Notes: a model not told the origin generated them from the letters alone. A DNA stretch of 64,000 bases from Bacteroidales bacterium UBA6401 (GCA_002438635.1 DJPX01000026.1:1473-65472), one strand, 5' to 3'. Positions 34,008 to 43,708 are shown, counted from the stretch's first letter. A program made the numbers and translations.

Positions 34008-34675
34008 AATTTTATGGATAGCATTTCTTTGAATTCGTGAACTCCTTTGAGGTTTTCTGTCATTTGGGCAGCCACTACAGCTCCTTCAGCGAAGGCCTCA
34101 CGACTAAAAGCCTCGTGCGATACCTTAATCTTATCCACTTCCGATTTGAATTTGACTATGTGTTTGCCTACTACTTCTCCTTCCCTAATAGAGGTTATAT
34201 CTGGATTTATGCCGAGTTCGTGCTTTATTATCTGGGCCAATACCTTAGCAGTTCCCGAAGGTGCATCTAATTTATGCATGTGGTGTATCTCCTCGATGTG
34301 TGGAATATAGTTATAGCCTCTAAGGATCTCGCTAATTCTATCGACAGCGGCAAAAATGGCATTTACTCCGATTGAGAAATTGGCAGAATAAATCATCGGG
34401 GTGCCGGTGGTATAGAAATAGTCAATCACTTGAGTTTTTATCTCATCCCATCCAGTTGTTCCTATAACTACGGCCTTGAAGTGATCGGCAAGGAACATAA
34501 AGTTTTCCCTGAAGGCATCTGGAGTGGTAAAGTCAATGCACGTGCTTTCTTTGGCGATCTCTGGGTCGATGCTTCGCACATCCTCCGTTATCGCTGCAAT
34601 CTCGATTCCACGTTTGATCAAAATGCCTTCAATCATATGGCCCATCTTGCCATACCCGCTGATTACTACTTTCAT
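34004..34675 (-). CDS. dapB: 4-hydroxy-tetrahydrodipicolinate reductase
   Basis: DapB reduces the DapA product with NAD(P)H. The 223-aa protein has the N-terminal nucleotide motif GYGKMG, the SANFSIGVN segment, and the catalytic block EEIHHMHKLDAPSGTA. It is slightly shorter than E. coli DapB (273 aa), mainly in the N-terminal domain, which is usual for Bacteroidota. It follows the M20 peptidase gene by 19 nt. Confidence 0.94.
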   Translation of the reverse strand: MKVVISGYGKMGHMIEGILIKRGIEIAAITEDVRSIDPEIAKESTCIDFTTPDAFRENFMFLADHFKAVVIGTTGWDEIKTQVIDYFYTTGTPMIYSANFSIGVNAIFAAVDRISEILRGYNYIPHIEEIHHMHKLDAPSGTAKVLAQIIKHELGINPDITSIREGEVVGKHIVKFKSEVDKIKVSHEAFSREAFAEGAVVAAQMTENLKGVHEFKEMLSIKL

Positions 34676-34694
34676 AATCTCTAAAAATTAAGTG

Positions 34695-35699
34695 TTATAA
34701 TAGATTGTTGCAACATTCGTAAAAACGGATGTTGTTGGTTATTGCTTGTTTTATATCTGCTATTTGTACGAATTCGTCTTGAGTGTGTGCGACCAGAATA
34801 GAGCCAGGCCCGCAGATGATTTTTCTTTCAAATCCTTGAAGATGTGGGGCATCGCTACCGAAGGCGGCTGGTTTTCCTTTAAAACCTTCCGGAACGAAAT
34901 AACTAAGGGGAGCATCTCCGCCTCTGGGTGTAATTTCAATGTTGTTACTAGCCTTTTTGCTTATCCACTCTTTGACTTTTTCGTGACTTGCAAATGTGGT
35001 CCTAAAATACAATCTGCAAGTAAGTTCCGGACTTAAAACATTCTGTGGATTATCACTCTTCAATAGTCCTACATTCCAGGTGGTTTCGCCCAATATTTTA
35101 TCCCGCGGAAAGTCGGATTCGATTTCAAGTTCCATCATAAAATCCATCCACATATCTATGGCACTTCTTCCGTTTTCCGGATACCCGCTATGTACAGGTT
35201 TGCCTATAAAACGAAGGTCATATGATTGTGTGCCCTTGGTTGCACTAACCGGGAAGTTAGAAGTTGGCTCTCCTATAACAAGTAAGGGTGCGGAAAGTTT
35301 ACCATTGAATGCTTTAGCCCCATTAGAGCCCGTTTCTTCTCCACTTGTTAAAAGCAGAGCGAAGTTGCTTTCCCCCCGCGCCTCGAGTTCTTTACACGCT
35401 CCATAGAGGGCTATAATTTGTCCCTTCGCATCACAAGTGCCTCTTCCATAGACCTTTCCGTCTTTAGAAAATACTGGGGCGATATATGGGGGAACTGTAT
35501 CGACGTGAGTGCAGAAAAGCACTTTAGGTGAAGTGCCCCATTGGAGTAGTAGATTATAACTGCCATCACCCACTTCAAGCAGTTCTTTATGAGGTGCTTG
35601 AAGCTTTTCATAAAGTAACTTTGAAAGTGCATTTTCTTTTCCGGAAGTGGAATCTACATTAAGTATGGTCCTATATAAGTCGAACAGTTCTTGTTTCAT
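34695..35699 (-). CDS. M20 family metallo-deacylase; predicted succinyl-DAP desuccinylase
   Basis: A 334-aa two-domain M20 hydrolase. Zn ligands are in THVDTVPP, GRGTCDAKG, SGEETGSNG (the Glu pair), GEPTS and the C-terminal VAHTQDEFV. It looks most like the LysK/ArgE/DapE group. Its position between the aspartokinase fusion and dapB argues that it removes succinate from succinyl-LL-DAP. ArgE-like use is an alternative. It shares one base with the end of the upstream gene. Confidence 0.8.
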   Translation of the reverse strand: MKQELFDLYRTILNVDSTSGKENALSKLLYEKLQAPHKELLEVGDGSYNLLLQWGTSPKVLFCTHVDTVPPYIAPVFSKDGKVYGRGTCDAKGQIIALYGACKELEARGESNFALLLTSGEETGSNGAKAFNGKLSAPLLVIGEPTSNFPVSATKGTQSYDLRFIGKPVHSGYPENGRSAIDMWMDFMMELEIESDFPRDKILGETTWNVGLLKSDNPQNVLSPELTCRLYFRTTFASHEKVKEWISKKASNNIEITPRGGDAPLSYFVPEGFKGKPAAFGSDAPHLQGFERKIICGPGSILVAHTQDEFVQIADIKQAITNNIRFYECCNNLL

Positions 35700-37651
35700 T
35701 ATCGTAAAATGTCAGTCAAAACTCTGGATGCAGCCATCATTGCGCCTTCCCCTGGTCCTTGAATTATAAGGGGAGATGGTTGATATGTACTGCAGATGAT
35801 AATCATATTTTCTGTACCTTTTAATCGCAGAGCGGGGTGTGAAGCGTCCAATTCCTTAAGTCTAATACTTGCCTTGTATCCAAGAGGAGAGTCTGGATCT
35901 TTTTCTAAACTGGCCACGAATCTCTGATGTTTGGAGTGGATGGCTTTTTCTTCGACAGGTTCGATGTCTATGTCTTCTTCTTCGAGCTTTACTCCCGCTT
36001 CCCGTGCTAATATAAGCAATTTTCTGGTAGCATCGCGTCCTAAAAGGTCTTGTGAAGGATCTTTTTCTGTAAGACCTATTTTTTGAGCATTGGCAAGTGC
36101 TTGAGAAAAAGGCAAATCACTTGTAAGAATATAGTTGAGAGTGCAGCTTACTATGGCTTCTATGCTGATGATCTCGTCAGAGCCTTCGGTGCTGGTAGCT
36201 ATGGAATCTAGAATAGGCAAGGCCGTGCCGACAGTGGTTTCATAGCGCAGGAAGCGTTGAGCGAGCCTGGCACTTCTTTTCATTGAGGCATAGTCTTGAT
36301 AAGGAACACTTAAAGCACGACGATTGGAGGACACTATATTGGCTCCTGATTCTAAAACAGGGACATACCATTTCCAAATGGTTTCGCTATCAGTACAATC
36401 GACGAAAATGCTGTTCGGCTTAGCCTCCGATAGAAGTTTATTAAAAAAGGCTTCGTCTTCGCATTCGTGTTTGCTTATGGCTTGAATTTCTATCTTAGCA
36501 TCACTCTCGGAGATGATTTTTAAGAGAGCCTTGCCTACAGCGCCCTCGCCCGCAAGATATATGTTTTTGTATTCTTGGGTTTCGAAGCAGAAGTAGTGAA
36601 GAGTGGAAAGGGCATCCAGCCCTTGATCGGAGGGGATTGTGAATTTTACGAAGCTGTCCTGCGCCTCTACAAATAGTACACGAATATCTCTCTTTTTCAA
36701 TCTGGCGCTAAGCTCGTCTATGCTTTGTGAGCGGATAGTCCCATCAGCTACGAGTGTGAGTGTGGTGCAGGGGCCTTGTGTAAGCTTGCCTATGCCACAC
36801 CATTGGCCATTTTTCTTTGGAGGGTAAGCTTTTATAACAGTCCCTTTCTCGGAAGGGTTTTGAGAATCGAGGATATGTATGGTAATTCCCTTCTCTTTAG
36901 CCGGCTCTACCGTTGGGGCATAGAGAACCTTGGCTCCATTGCTGGCCAATGTAAATGCTGCCTCATAACTTAATTCCGGTATTGTACGTGCTGCTTTTAT
37001 ATCCTTAGGATTGGTGGTCATAATGCCGGGCACGTCAGTCCATATTTGAAATGTTTGCGCATCAAGCGCAGCGGCATAGAGGGCTGCACTAAAATCGCTA
37101 CCGCCACGCCCAAGCGTGCAAACGTGTCCATTGGCATCACTTGCGATAAATCCTGGAGCCACAAACACTTTAATGTTGGGATGTGACGCTACGGCATTGC
37201 GAATTTTGCTATATGTGACATCTTTATCTATAATTCCGTTTTCAACCTTTACTAGGTCTATCGAATTGAGCCATAGGGCACGTATTCCCTCATAAGAAAG
37301 TTTACGGGCCAATATTATAGTTGAAAACAATTCTCCGTATGTCTGGTAGTCGTCTCTATTTGCACTTATCAGATCATCGTATATTTCACTAAGAGCTTTC
37401 TTAGTGTTCCTGTTTTCTTCTCCGGTGAAAAGCCTGTCCACTATTTGGAAATGTCTATCTAAAAGAGGGGATAGTTCCTTTTCCGGATTTTTTTCTTCAC
37501 TTGCTTTGATGAGGGCGTCGGTGGCACCGCTTATGGCAGAACTAACGAGTACGACTTTATCTTTATTTGCTGCTGCGATCACTATATCCAGAACCCTAGA
37601 CATAGCTGTAGCATCGGCTACGGATGATCCCCCGAATTTAAGTACTTGCAT
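35699..37651 (-). CDS. thrA: Bifunctional aspartate kinase/homoserine dehydrogenase, short form
   Basis: I start at the ATG at 37651 (MQVLKFGGSSV), since the longer 37693 form would run into the upstream gene. The 650-aa product fuses aspartate kinase (about 1-280; GRGGSDFSAAL) to homoserine dehydrogenase (about 350-650; the GEGAVGKALL nucleotide site and FVDCTDS and IVSSNRRAL segments). Only about 70 residues lie between them, where ThrA of E. coli (820 aa) has a paired ACT regulatory unit. Feedback control may therefore be reduced or different. It sits at the head of the dap genes. Confidence 0.88.
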   Translation of the reverse strand: MQVLKFGGSSVADATAMSRVLDIVIAAANKDKVVLVSSAISGATDALIKASEEKNPEKELSPLLDRHFQIVDRLFTGEENRNTKKALSEIYDDLISANRDDYQTYGELFSTIILARKLSYEGIRALWLNSIDLVKVENGIIDKDVTYSKIRNAVASHPNIKVFVAPGFIASDANGHVCTLGRGGSDFSAALYAAALDAQTFQIWTDVPGIMTTNPKDIKAARTIPELSYEAAFTLASNGAKVLYAPTVEPAKEKGITIHILDSQNPSEKGTVIKAYPPKKNGQWCGIGKLTQGPCTTLTLVADGTIRSQSIDELSARLKKRDIRVLFVEAQDSFVKFTIPSDQGLDALSTLHYFCFETQEYKNIYLAGEGAVGKALLKIISESDAKIEIQAISKHECEDEAFFNKLLSEAKPNSIFVDCTDSETIWKWYVPVLESGANIVSSNRRALSVPYQDYASMKRSARLAQRFLRYETTVGTALPILDSIATSTEGSDEIISIEAIVSCTLNYILTSDLPFSQALANAQKIGLTEKDPSQDLLGRDATRKLLILAREAGVKLEEEDIDIEPVEEKAIHSKHQRFVASLEKDPDSPLGYKASIRLKELDASHPALRLKGTENMIIICSTYQPSPLIIQGPGEGAMMAASRVLTDILR

Positions 37652-37676
37652 AAGTTGATCTCTGTTATAATAAGGG

Positions 37677-38747
37677 CTATCTATAATCTTCAAATTCTGG
37701 CATTGCTAACTCGGATATGAAGTCTTGGATTTGACTTTCATCGCGAGGGCAAATCATCATCACATCAGGGGTGTCTACCACGACGAAATTCTCTAATCCT
37801 CTAATAGCTACCAACTTGGAGTTATCTGTTATGTATACCATGTTATTGGCGTCTTCTTTAAAGAGGTGTTTTCCACGGAAGTTAGTGGAATTGCCTTTTT
37901 CGTCGTGTGGCAGATTATCATAGAGGGACTCCCAATTACCCATATCTGCCCATTTGAATTTTGCAGGTATAACGGTCGCTTTGTCTGTTTTTTCCATTAC
38001 GGCGTAGTCAATAGATACTCGTGTACAATCTCCATAGAACCGATCTAGATTGGATGTCCCAGCCCATAACTCCGAAATCTGAGGTGCGTAAGTCTTGATT
38101 TCTGAAATTATTAGGGATGCTTTCCAGATAAATATACCGGAGTTCCATAGAAATTCTCCACTTTTTATGAAGGCTATTGCTATTTCCGTGCTTGGCTTTT
38201 CAGTAAATGTCTTTACTTTAACTGGCTCTCCGGCTTCTATCGCGGCTCTTCCTCCGCTTACTTGGATATATCCGAAGTTGTCGTCCGGTCGAGTCGGCAT
38301 TATGCCTAAAGTTATAAGTTCGTTATTGTCACTAGCATATACAAGTGCTTTTTCTATGGATTTCTCGAAGTCGTCATCGTTCTCTATCAAGTGGTCCGAT
38401 GGACAGGCCACCATAACAGCTTGCGGATTTCTTTGAACTATTACATTGGCAGCGAAGTAGAGACATGGTGCCGTGTTTCTGTTATATACCTCTTGGAGTA
38501 TATTATCTTCTTTTATCTCAGGAAGTTGCGCCTTTACTATGTCGTGATATTCTCTAAGTGTGCTGACAAGAATGTTTTCTTGAGGTATTAGTCTAGACAT
38601 TCTTTCGTAAGTTTGCCTTAGCAGTGATTTCCCGGTATTGTTTAAATCTAGGAACTGCTTAGGCATAGATTTTCGACTTATCGGCCAGAAGCGCGTTCCT
38701 AAACCTCCGGCCATTATGACGCAGTAGTAGTTGTTATTTTTACACAT
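37677..38747 (-). CDS. manC: Mannose-1-phosphate guanylyltransferase
   Basis: This enzyme makes GDP-mannose from Man-1-P and GTP for glycans and GDP-fucose. I start at the ATG at 38747, where MCKNNNYYCVIMAGG begins. Signature MAGGLGTRFWPISRKSMPKQF is followed by ACPSDHLI and TFTEKPS, with WNSGIFIWK further on. At 356 aa it lacks the phosphomannose-isomerase domain of longer bifunctional forms. It overlaps yraN by 8 nt and precedes the aspartokinase gene by 25 nt. No functional link to lysine synthesis is evident. Confidence 0.9.
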   Translation of the reverse strand: MCKNNNYYCVIMAGGLGTRFWPISRKSMPKQFLDLNNTGKSLLRQTYERMSRLIPQENILVSTLREYHDIVKAQLPEIKEDNILQEVYNRNTAPCLYFAANVIVQRNPQAVMVACPSDHLIENDDDFEKSIEKALVYASDNNELITLGIMPTRPDDNFGYIQVSGGRAAIEAGEPVKVKTFTEKPSTEIAIAFIKSGEFLWNSGIFIWKASLIISEIKTYAPQISELWAGTSNLDRFYGDCTRVSIDYAVMEKTDKATVIPAKFKWADMGNWESLYDNLPHDEKGNSTNFRGKHLFKEDANNMVYITDNSKLVAIRGLENFVVVDTPDVMMICPRDESQIQDFISELAMPEFEDYR

Positions 38748-39123
38748 AAGTAGGTATGTATGCCTGTGGATAATATTCAATGTGCATATTGTCGTTTTCG
38801 AAAATAACGCTAATCACATCGAAAACCACCTCCAGGTCTTGTGGTAGTTTATATCTGGCTTTGGAATTAAGAAATGACTTTGCTGCCATTTCAAGATTCT
38901 TCTGCTTGCTTTTATTGACATTAAAAATGGGTTCAACCATTATAGGAGCAGTTTTACTTTTGACTTCCACGATGTGAAGGATCCCATCTTTAATGCTTAT
39001 TATGTCTATTTCTCTATGCGAGGCTCTCCAATTTCGAAACAGTATGTCGTGTCCCTGTTTTATCAGGTAATCACATGCTGCATCCTCACCTTTCTTCCCC
39101 ACAAATTGCCTCTTGTCTATCAT
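38740..39123 (-). CDS. yraN: YraN/UPF0102 family nuclease-like protein
   Basis: A 127-aa member of the UPF0102 family with the restriction-endonuclease-like core: GEDAACDYLIKQGHDIL, then REIDIISIKDGILHIVEVKSK, with the acidic-x-ExK residues retained. A role in DNA processing or recombination is suspected but unproven. It lies 3 nt after mutS2. Confidence 0.85.
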   Translation of the reverse strand: MIDKRQFVGKKGEDAACDYLIKQGHDILFRNWRASHREIDIISIKDGILHIVEVKSKTAPIMVEPIFNVNKSKQKNLEMAAKSFLNSKARYKLPQDLEVVFDVISVIFENDNMHIEYYPQAYIPTYV

Positions 39124-39126
39124 AAA

Positions 39127-41607
39127 TTATTCCAATGTAACTATGGTCACTCCACTTCCCCCTTGACGAATGTCTTCATCGTTAACGGTGCTGACTCCGG
39201 GCATCGTTCGAAGATATTTTTGTAACTCTTCGTGTAAGACACCAGAGCCTTTGCCGTGAATGATTCTTACTTGGTTGACTCCGGTCATAATAGCATCATC
39301 GATAAATCTGGTTACTCTTTCCATGGCGGAAGATAGTCTTTCTCCGCGAAGGTCTATTTCGGGGGAGAAATTCAATTTTCTTTCTCGTATGGATGGATCC
39401 ACCTTTTCATAAACCGGTGTATTCGTGTTTTTTGTGGCTTGCTTGAACTCATTTGATGAAATTCGCTCCACTTTATCAGGGGTCATTTTACTGATGATGT
39501 TCCCGATAACGACCTTTATCTCTTTTGAAGACACATTTACGACTTCGCCCACCATCCCGTTCGATTTTACTCTAACCTTTTCTCCGAGTTTAAGGGGTGC
39601 ATTTCTAAACTCTTCTTCTCTGGTTTTCTCCTCTGTCTTGGCGCTTTTTTTACGCTTTTTCAACTGTTCCAGTTTACGATTGATATATTCGTCGTGAACC
39701 TTTTGCTTGTTGATTTTATTGGTTTCCAGGGCTTGGATAAAGCCTTGTAGTTCATTTCGGGCTTCTTTTGTCTTTACTTTATCTGCGCTGCTTTCTTTTA
39801 TGTCGCGGATGGTTTTTTCCACTTGCTTGTTAGCCCCCTTAACTATACTTTCAGCTTCTTTTTTGGCATTATCGATTATTTGCTGTTTTTGCTGCTTTAT
39901 AGACTCGAGCTCCTGTTGGTATTGTTCCGTGAGTCCTTCAAGTGTCCCTTCTGCTTTTTTGACTTTCTTTATTTTTTCGTCAAGCACCCTTCTTCCCTTA
40001 ACTATACGCCTAAGGGTTTTTTCCATATCCACAAAATCTTCACCAGCTCGCGACTCTGCATCTTTGACTATATTTTCCGGCAGTCCCATTTTTCGGGCCA
40101 ATTCGAACGCGAATGAGTTCCCCGGTAATCCTATCTCTAATTTAAACAGTGGTGCTATTTTAGAGGTGTCATAGAGCATAGCCCCATTTATTACATGGGT
40201 ATCGGCCTTTGAAGCGTAAAGTTTTAGATTAGTGTAGTGCGTTGTGAGTACGCCATAGCAGCCTCGCCGGTCGAACTCGCTAAGTATAGCTTCTGCTATG
40301 GCACCACCGGCGGTGGGCTCTGTCCCAGAACCGAACTCATCTATTAAAATAAGAGAGTGCTCATCGCTGGAAGAAAGCATTTGTTTCATGTCCAGAAGGA
40401 AAGAACTATATGTGCTTAGGTCGTTTTCTAATGATTGGTCATCGCCTATGCATACTTCTATTCGATTGAAAATGGGTAATTCCGAACTTTCAGAGGTCGG
40501 AATAAGCATACCCCACTGAAACATATATTGCAGTAACCCTACTGTTTTCATACACACTGATTTTCCTCCGGCATTTGGCCCAGAGATCAGCAGTATGCGT
40601 TTATCGGATGTAAGGGTAATGGTGAGGGGCGAGATCTCTTTGTGTTCCTTTTTTAGATTCTTTTCCAGTATCGGGTGTCTGGCTTTTCTTAAAGATAGCG
40701 AACCATCTTGCGATATGATAGGCATACCAGCAGCAAAGTCCAGGGCTGTCTGCGCCTTGGCCAGAAGAAAATCCATTTCCCCTAGAGTCGTAGCATTATT
40801 AAGAAGTTCTGGTATGTAAGGGCGCAGGAATTCCGTAAAGGAAAATAGAATTCTGGCGATTTCTTCAGCTTCTTTAAAATGGAGTTCTATTACTTCATTT
40901 TCTAATTCGACAATTTCTGCAGGTTCTATGAAAGTGGTCTTCCCGCTTGCTGAACAATCATATACATATCCGGCAAGTTTTCTTTTGCTGGAGGTGATGA
41001 CTGGTACCAGTATTTTCCCGTCTCTTATGTTTATGTTCGAATCTGGGTCGCTGATGCCGTCATCTTGAGCTTTTTTTAGTATCGCGCGGGCTTTTTTACT
41101 GACAGCCTCCTCCTTGTTCCTTAGTTCGGTACGGATATGAAGTAGTTCGGGCGAAGCGGAATCTTTGATCTCACCATATTTATCCAGAATACCCTCTATC
41201 CGTCTTCTGACTTCCGGGTAGGATATCATGGCTTCTGATTTCTTTTTCAAAAGTGGATAGACGCTATCTTTTATAGAAGAAAAGAAGGTGCTTACTTTGC
41301 GTGAAATTTCAAGTAGGGTACTGAGCTTGCCTAAAGAGATTACATCTATACTGCTACCGCTTTTCTCCAAAGGCTTGAGAAATGGTATTGCATCTATGTA
41401 GCCTGTGGTCGGGAATCCGTCTTCGAACATCACGATAAGACGCATCTCGTCAGTTAGGGCAAGTCGCTCTCTAATAGTGCTTTCGTCGATTGAAAAGTCT
41501 TCTCGTGCGACTCTGTCGGCGGCATATTCCGTCTGGCATTTGTTGGAAATAATCTCTCGTACCTTGTCAAATCCTATCTTCGCTTCCAGTCTTGCTCTTG
41601 TCATCAC
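39127..41607 (-). CDS. mutS2: MutS2 family ATPase/endonuclease
   Basis: At 826 aa this is full-length MutS2, which suppresses recombination and/or rescues collided ribosomes in other bacteria. The N-terminal core and clamp regions are followed by the ATPase domain with Walker A GPNAGGKS and DEFGSGTEPTAGGAIAEAIL, a long coiled coil (about 515-640), a KOW-like patch, and the C-terminal Smr nuclease domain (IDLRGERLSSAM, IIHGKGSGVL). The mismatch-recognition domain of MutS is absent, as expected. Its start overlaps the end of cdaA by 41 nt. Confidence 0.95.
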   Translation of the reverse strand: MMTRARLEAKIGFDKVREIISNKCQTEYAADRVAREDFSIDESTIRERLALTDEMRLIVMFEDGFPTTGYIDAIPFLKPLEKSGSSIDVISLGKLSTLLEISRKVSTFFSSIKDSVYPLLKKKSEAMISYPEVRRRIEGILDKYGEIKDSASPELLHIRTELRNKEEAVSKKARAILKKAQDDGISDPDSNINIRDGKILVPVITSSKRKLAGYVYDCSASGKTTFIEPAEIVELENEVIELHFKEAEEIARILFSFTEFLRPYIPELLNNATTLGEMDFLLAKAQTALDFAAGMPIISQDGSLSLRKARHPILEKNLKKEHKEISPLTITLTSDKRILLISGPNAGGKSVCMKTVGLLQYMFQWGMLIPTSESSELPIFNRIEVCIGDDQSLENDLSTYSSFLLDMKQMLSSSDEHSLILIDEFGSGTEPTAGGAIAEAILSEFDRRGCYGVLTTHYTNLKLYASKADTHVINGAMLYDTSKIAPLFKLEIGLPGNSFAFELARKMGLPENIVKDAESRAGEDFVDMEKTLRRIVKGRRVLDEKIKKVKKAEGTLEGLTEQYQQELESIKQQKQQIIDNAKKEAESIVKGANKQVEKTIRDIKESSADKVKTKEARNELQGFIQALETNKINKQKVHDEYINRKLEQLKKRKKSAKTEEKTREEEFRNAPLKLGEKVRVKSNGMVGEVVNVSSKEIKVVIGNIISKMTPDKVERISSNEFKQATKNTNTPVYEKVDPSIRERKLNFSPEIDLRGERLSSAMERVTRFIDDAIMTGVNQVRIIHGKGSGVLHEELQKYLRTMPGVSTVNDEDIRQGGSGVTIVTLE

Positions 41608-42385
41608 TTATAAGGAGTTTAAGGGTATTAATGTTTTTTACAGGTCTAATGTTCCCATCGGTTACAAAAGACACGCCTCCGGTTTGTTCACTGACCACTA
41701 TGACGGATACATCGTAGTGCTCGCTAACTCCGATAGCCGCTTTATGTCTCATTCCGAAACGCGCCGGGATATTTGTTCTGTCTGTTATGGGAAGAGTGCA
41801 ACGCGCAGCTACGATTCTATTTCCATTTATGATCATAGCGCCATCATGTAGGGGGGAATTCTTAAAGAATATGTTTTCTATAAGACGTTTACTGATGATG
41901 GCATCTATTCTGTCTCCGGTGGATATGATATCATCCAGCGATGATTGGTGAGGAATAACTATTAAAGCTCCCACCTTTTGATCTCCCATTTCGAAACAGG
42001 CTTGGACAAGTTCGTCTATTGATTCTGCCGACAGATTTTTCTTATCGCGGTTGAGAAATTTGCTTATGACAGAATCACTGCCACTGAACGCTTTCCGACC
42101 TATGTTAAATAGAAAGTGGCGTATTTCAGGCTGGAATATCACCACTAGAGCGATAGTACCTACATCTATCACTGTACCTAACAATGAAGACATCATCTTC
42201 ATGTTGAGAGCGTTTACAAGGAAGCGCAGTATGAACAAAGAGAGAATGGCTATGAATATGTTCATAGCGGCAGAACCCTTTATCCATTTGAATACTACAT
42301 AAATTACTGCAGCCACCATTAAGATGTCCAGCACATCGACAAAGGTAATTCTAAGAAAACCTATGTTAATCAGAGGCCATATCAT
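41567..42385 (-). CDS. cdaA: Diadenylate cyclase CdaA
   Basis: CdaA makes c-di-AMP from two ATP at the membrane. Three transmembrane helices lie in residues 1-90. The DAC domain (about 115-240) has the catalytic DGA at 181-183 and the GMRHKAAIG motif at 211-219 (Lys for the usual second Arg). At 272 aa it is complete. It overlaps mutS2 by 41 nt and follows the serine hydrolase gene by 24 nt. No partner CdaR or phosphodiesterase is in the window. c-di-AMP usually tunes osmolyte and cell-wall homeostasis. Confidence 0.95.
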   Translation of the reverse strand: MIWPLINIGFLRITFVDVLDILMVAAVIYVVFKWIKGSAAMNIFIAILSLFILRFLVNALNMKMMSSLLGTVIDVGTIALVVIFQPEIRHFLFNIGRKAFSGSDSVISKFLNRDKKNLSAESIDELVQACFEMGDQKVGALIVIPHQSSLDDIISTGDRIDAIISKRLIENIFFKNSPLHDGAMIINGNRIVAARCTLPITDRTNIPARFGMRHKAAIGVSEHYDVSVIVVSEQTGGVSFVTDGNIRPVKNINTLKLLISDDKSKTGSEDRI

Positions 42386-42409
42386 AGAGTTACAAATCTA
42401 CTAAAAAAG

Positions 42410-43708
42410 CTACGATTTTCCACAAGCTATTCCCACTATGTCTGATACTGCTTTTCTAGCCGGGCCTACGCTCCCTTTGTCGAAAGGATGAGCATTGTTC
42501 GTTAGAAGTATGATTGCTATTTTTTCATCTAGGTCCATAACCACCGAAGTCCCTGTGTAGCCTGTATGGCAGACACAATGGTCCTTGGAAAGTAGATCTC
42601 CTGTAAAATGTGCGTATGGGCTAGTGGCATCCCAACCAAGCGCACGGCCTATTTTCTTGTCTTGGACTTTAAACATTTTCTTGACAGTTTTTGCCTTTAG
42701 TATTCTTCTACCATGGATTTCACCTCCGTTCATTAGGGCTGCACACATTACTGCCAGATCATCGGCACAGGAGAATATGCCTGCATTTCCGGAATTGCCA
42801 CAGTTAAACCTTCTTGCCAATGGGTCGTGGACTTGGCCGAGAAGCATCTCTCCATTTTTTGTGTTTTGGGATATCTGGTTGGATGCCGTGCGCCCAGGGA
42901 TAAGAACCTCTGTTGGGGCTATCATTGACAGGTATTCCGCTGGTATGTCCCTATCAAGGGGAAGGTATCGTGTGTTTTTTAGGCCAAGTGGATCGAAGAC
43001 ATTGGCCTGAACATAATCGCATAACTTTTGGCCCGTTACGCTTTCTATGACATATTGCAAACTTACAAAGCTGGGGCAGCTATAGTTCATTTTTGTGCCA
43101 GGTTTGGAATTACGAGGAAGATCTTCTATGATGTAGCGTCGAAGAGAATCGCTTTGGAATTCACCCCACCTTTTAGATAGTTCTTCAACAGGGATATACG
43201 ATGGCAGTCCACCTGTGTGTGTAAGCAGGTCTTTAATCCTTATTTTTATGATTTTACCATTTTCTTCTTGCCAATTCTTATATCCATGGAGGTATTTATC
43301 TACAGGGTCGTTTAGCCGAATTTTCTTCTGCTCAACAAGTTGCATTATGGCTATTGTGGTCCCGAAGCACTTGCTCAAAGATGCAAGGTCAAATACTGTT
43401 TTAGTGGACATTGGCTCTTTTTTAGGGAGTATTTGTTTGTCCCCGTATGCCTGCTCGTAGATGATATTGTCATTTTTCACTATGCAGAGAACTGCTCCGG
43501 GTGCATTGTGCTGTGCGATAGTCTCATTCAGGACAGAATCACATTTTACTAGAACTGATCCATTTATAAAGTAGGTTTCGGGGGCTGTGTGTTCCAGATA
43601 TGCACTTCCTGATTTGCCGCCATATATGTGCTCTGATTTGTTCGCTACAGAGCAGCTTATAATCAATCCTATAGATGCTGTAAGAAGATATAATGATTTT
43701 GTATTCAT
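42410..43708 (-). CDS. Beta-lactamase-family serine hydrolase (lipoprotein)
   Basis: A lipobox LIISC gives a lipidated Cys at residue 19. The 432-aa protein has a class C/penicillin-binding-type fold with the active SxxK at Ser110-Lys113 (SLSK), a Tyr in the second motif (NYSCPS), and HTGYTG as the third motif. Likely roles are peptidoglycan carboxypeptidase/esterase or peptide hydrolase. Similarity to beta-lactamases does not by itself imply drug resistance. It heads the operon, 24 nt before cdaA. Confidence 0.85.
   Translation of the reverse strand: MNTKSLYLLTASIGLIISCSVANKSEHIYGGKSGSAYLEHTAPETYFINGSVLVKCDSVLNETIAQHNAPGAVLCIVKNDNIIYEQAYGDKQILPKKEPMSTKTVFDLASLSKCFGTTIAIMQLVEQKKIRLNDPVDKYLHGYKNWQEENGKIIKIRIKDLLTHTGGLPSYIPVEELSKRWGEFQSDSLRRYIIEDLPRNSKPGTKMNYSCPSFVSLQYVIESVTGQKLCDYVQANVFDPLGLKNTRYLPLDRDIPAEYLSMIAPTEVLIPGRTASNQISQNTKNGEMLLGQVHDPLARRFNCGNSGNAGIFSCADDLAVMCAALMNGGEIHGRRILKAKTVKKMFKVQDKKIGRALGWDATSPYAHFTGDLLSKDHCVCHTGYTGTSVVMDLDEKIAIILLTNNAHPFDKGSVGPARKAVSDIVGIACGKS

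Noticed and set aside
39425..40174. Plus-strand frames opposite mutS2
   Set aside because: They are rich in Ser, Phe and Leu, mirror the mutS2 coding strand, and have no motif or promoter.
42410..43708. Beta-lactamase resistance gene
   Set aside because: The SxxK fold is shared by many peptidases and esterases, and the lipoprotein context fits a housekeeping hydrolase better. Sequence alone gives no resistance claim.
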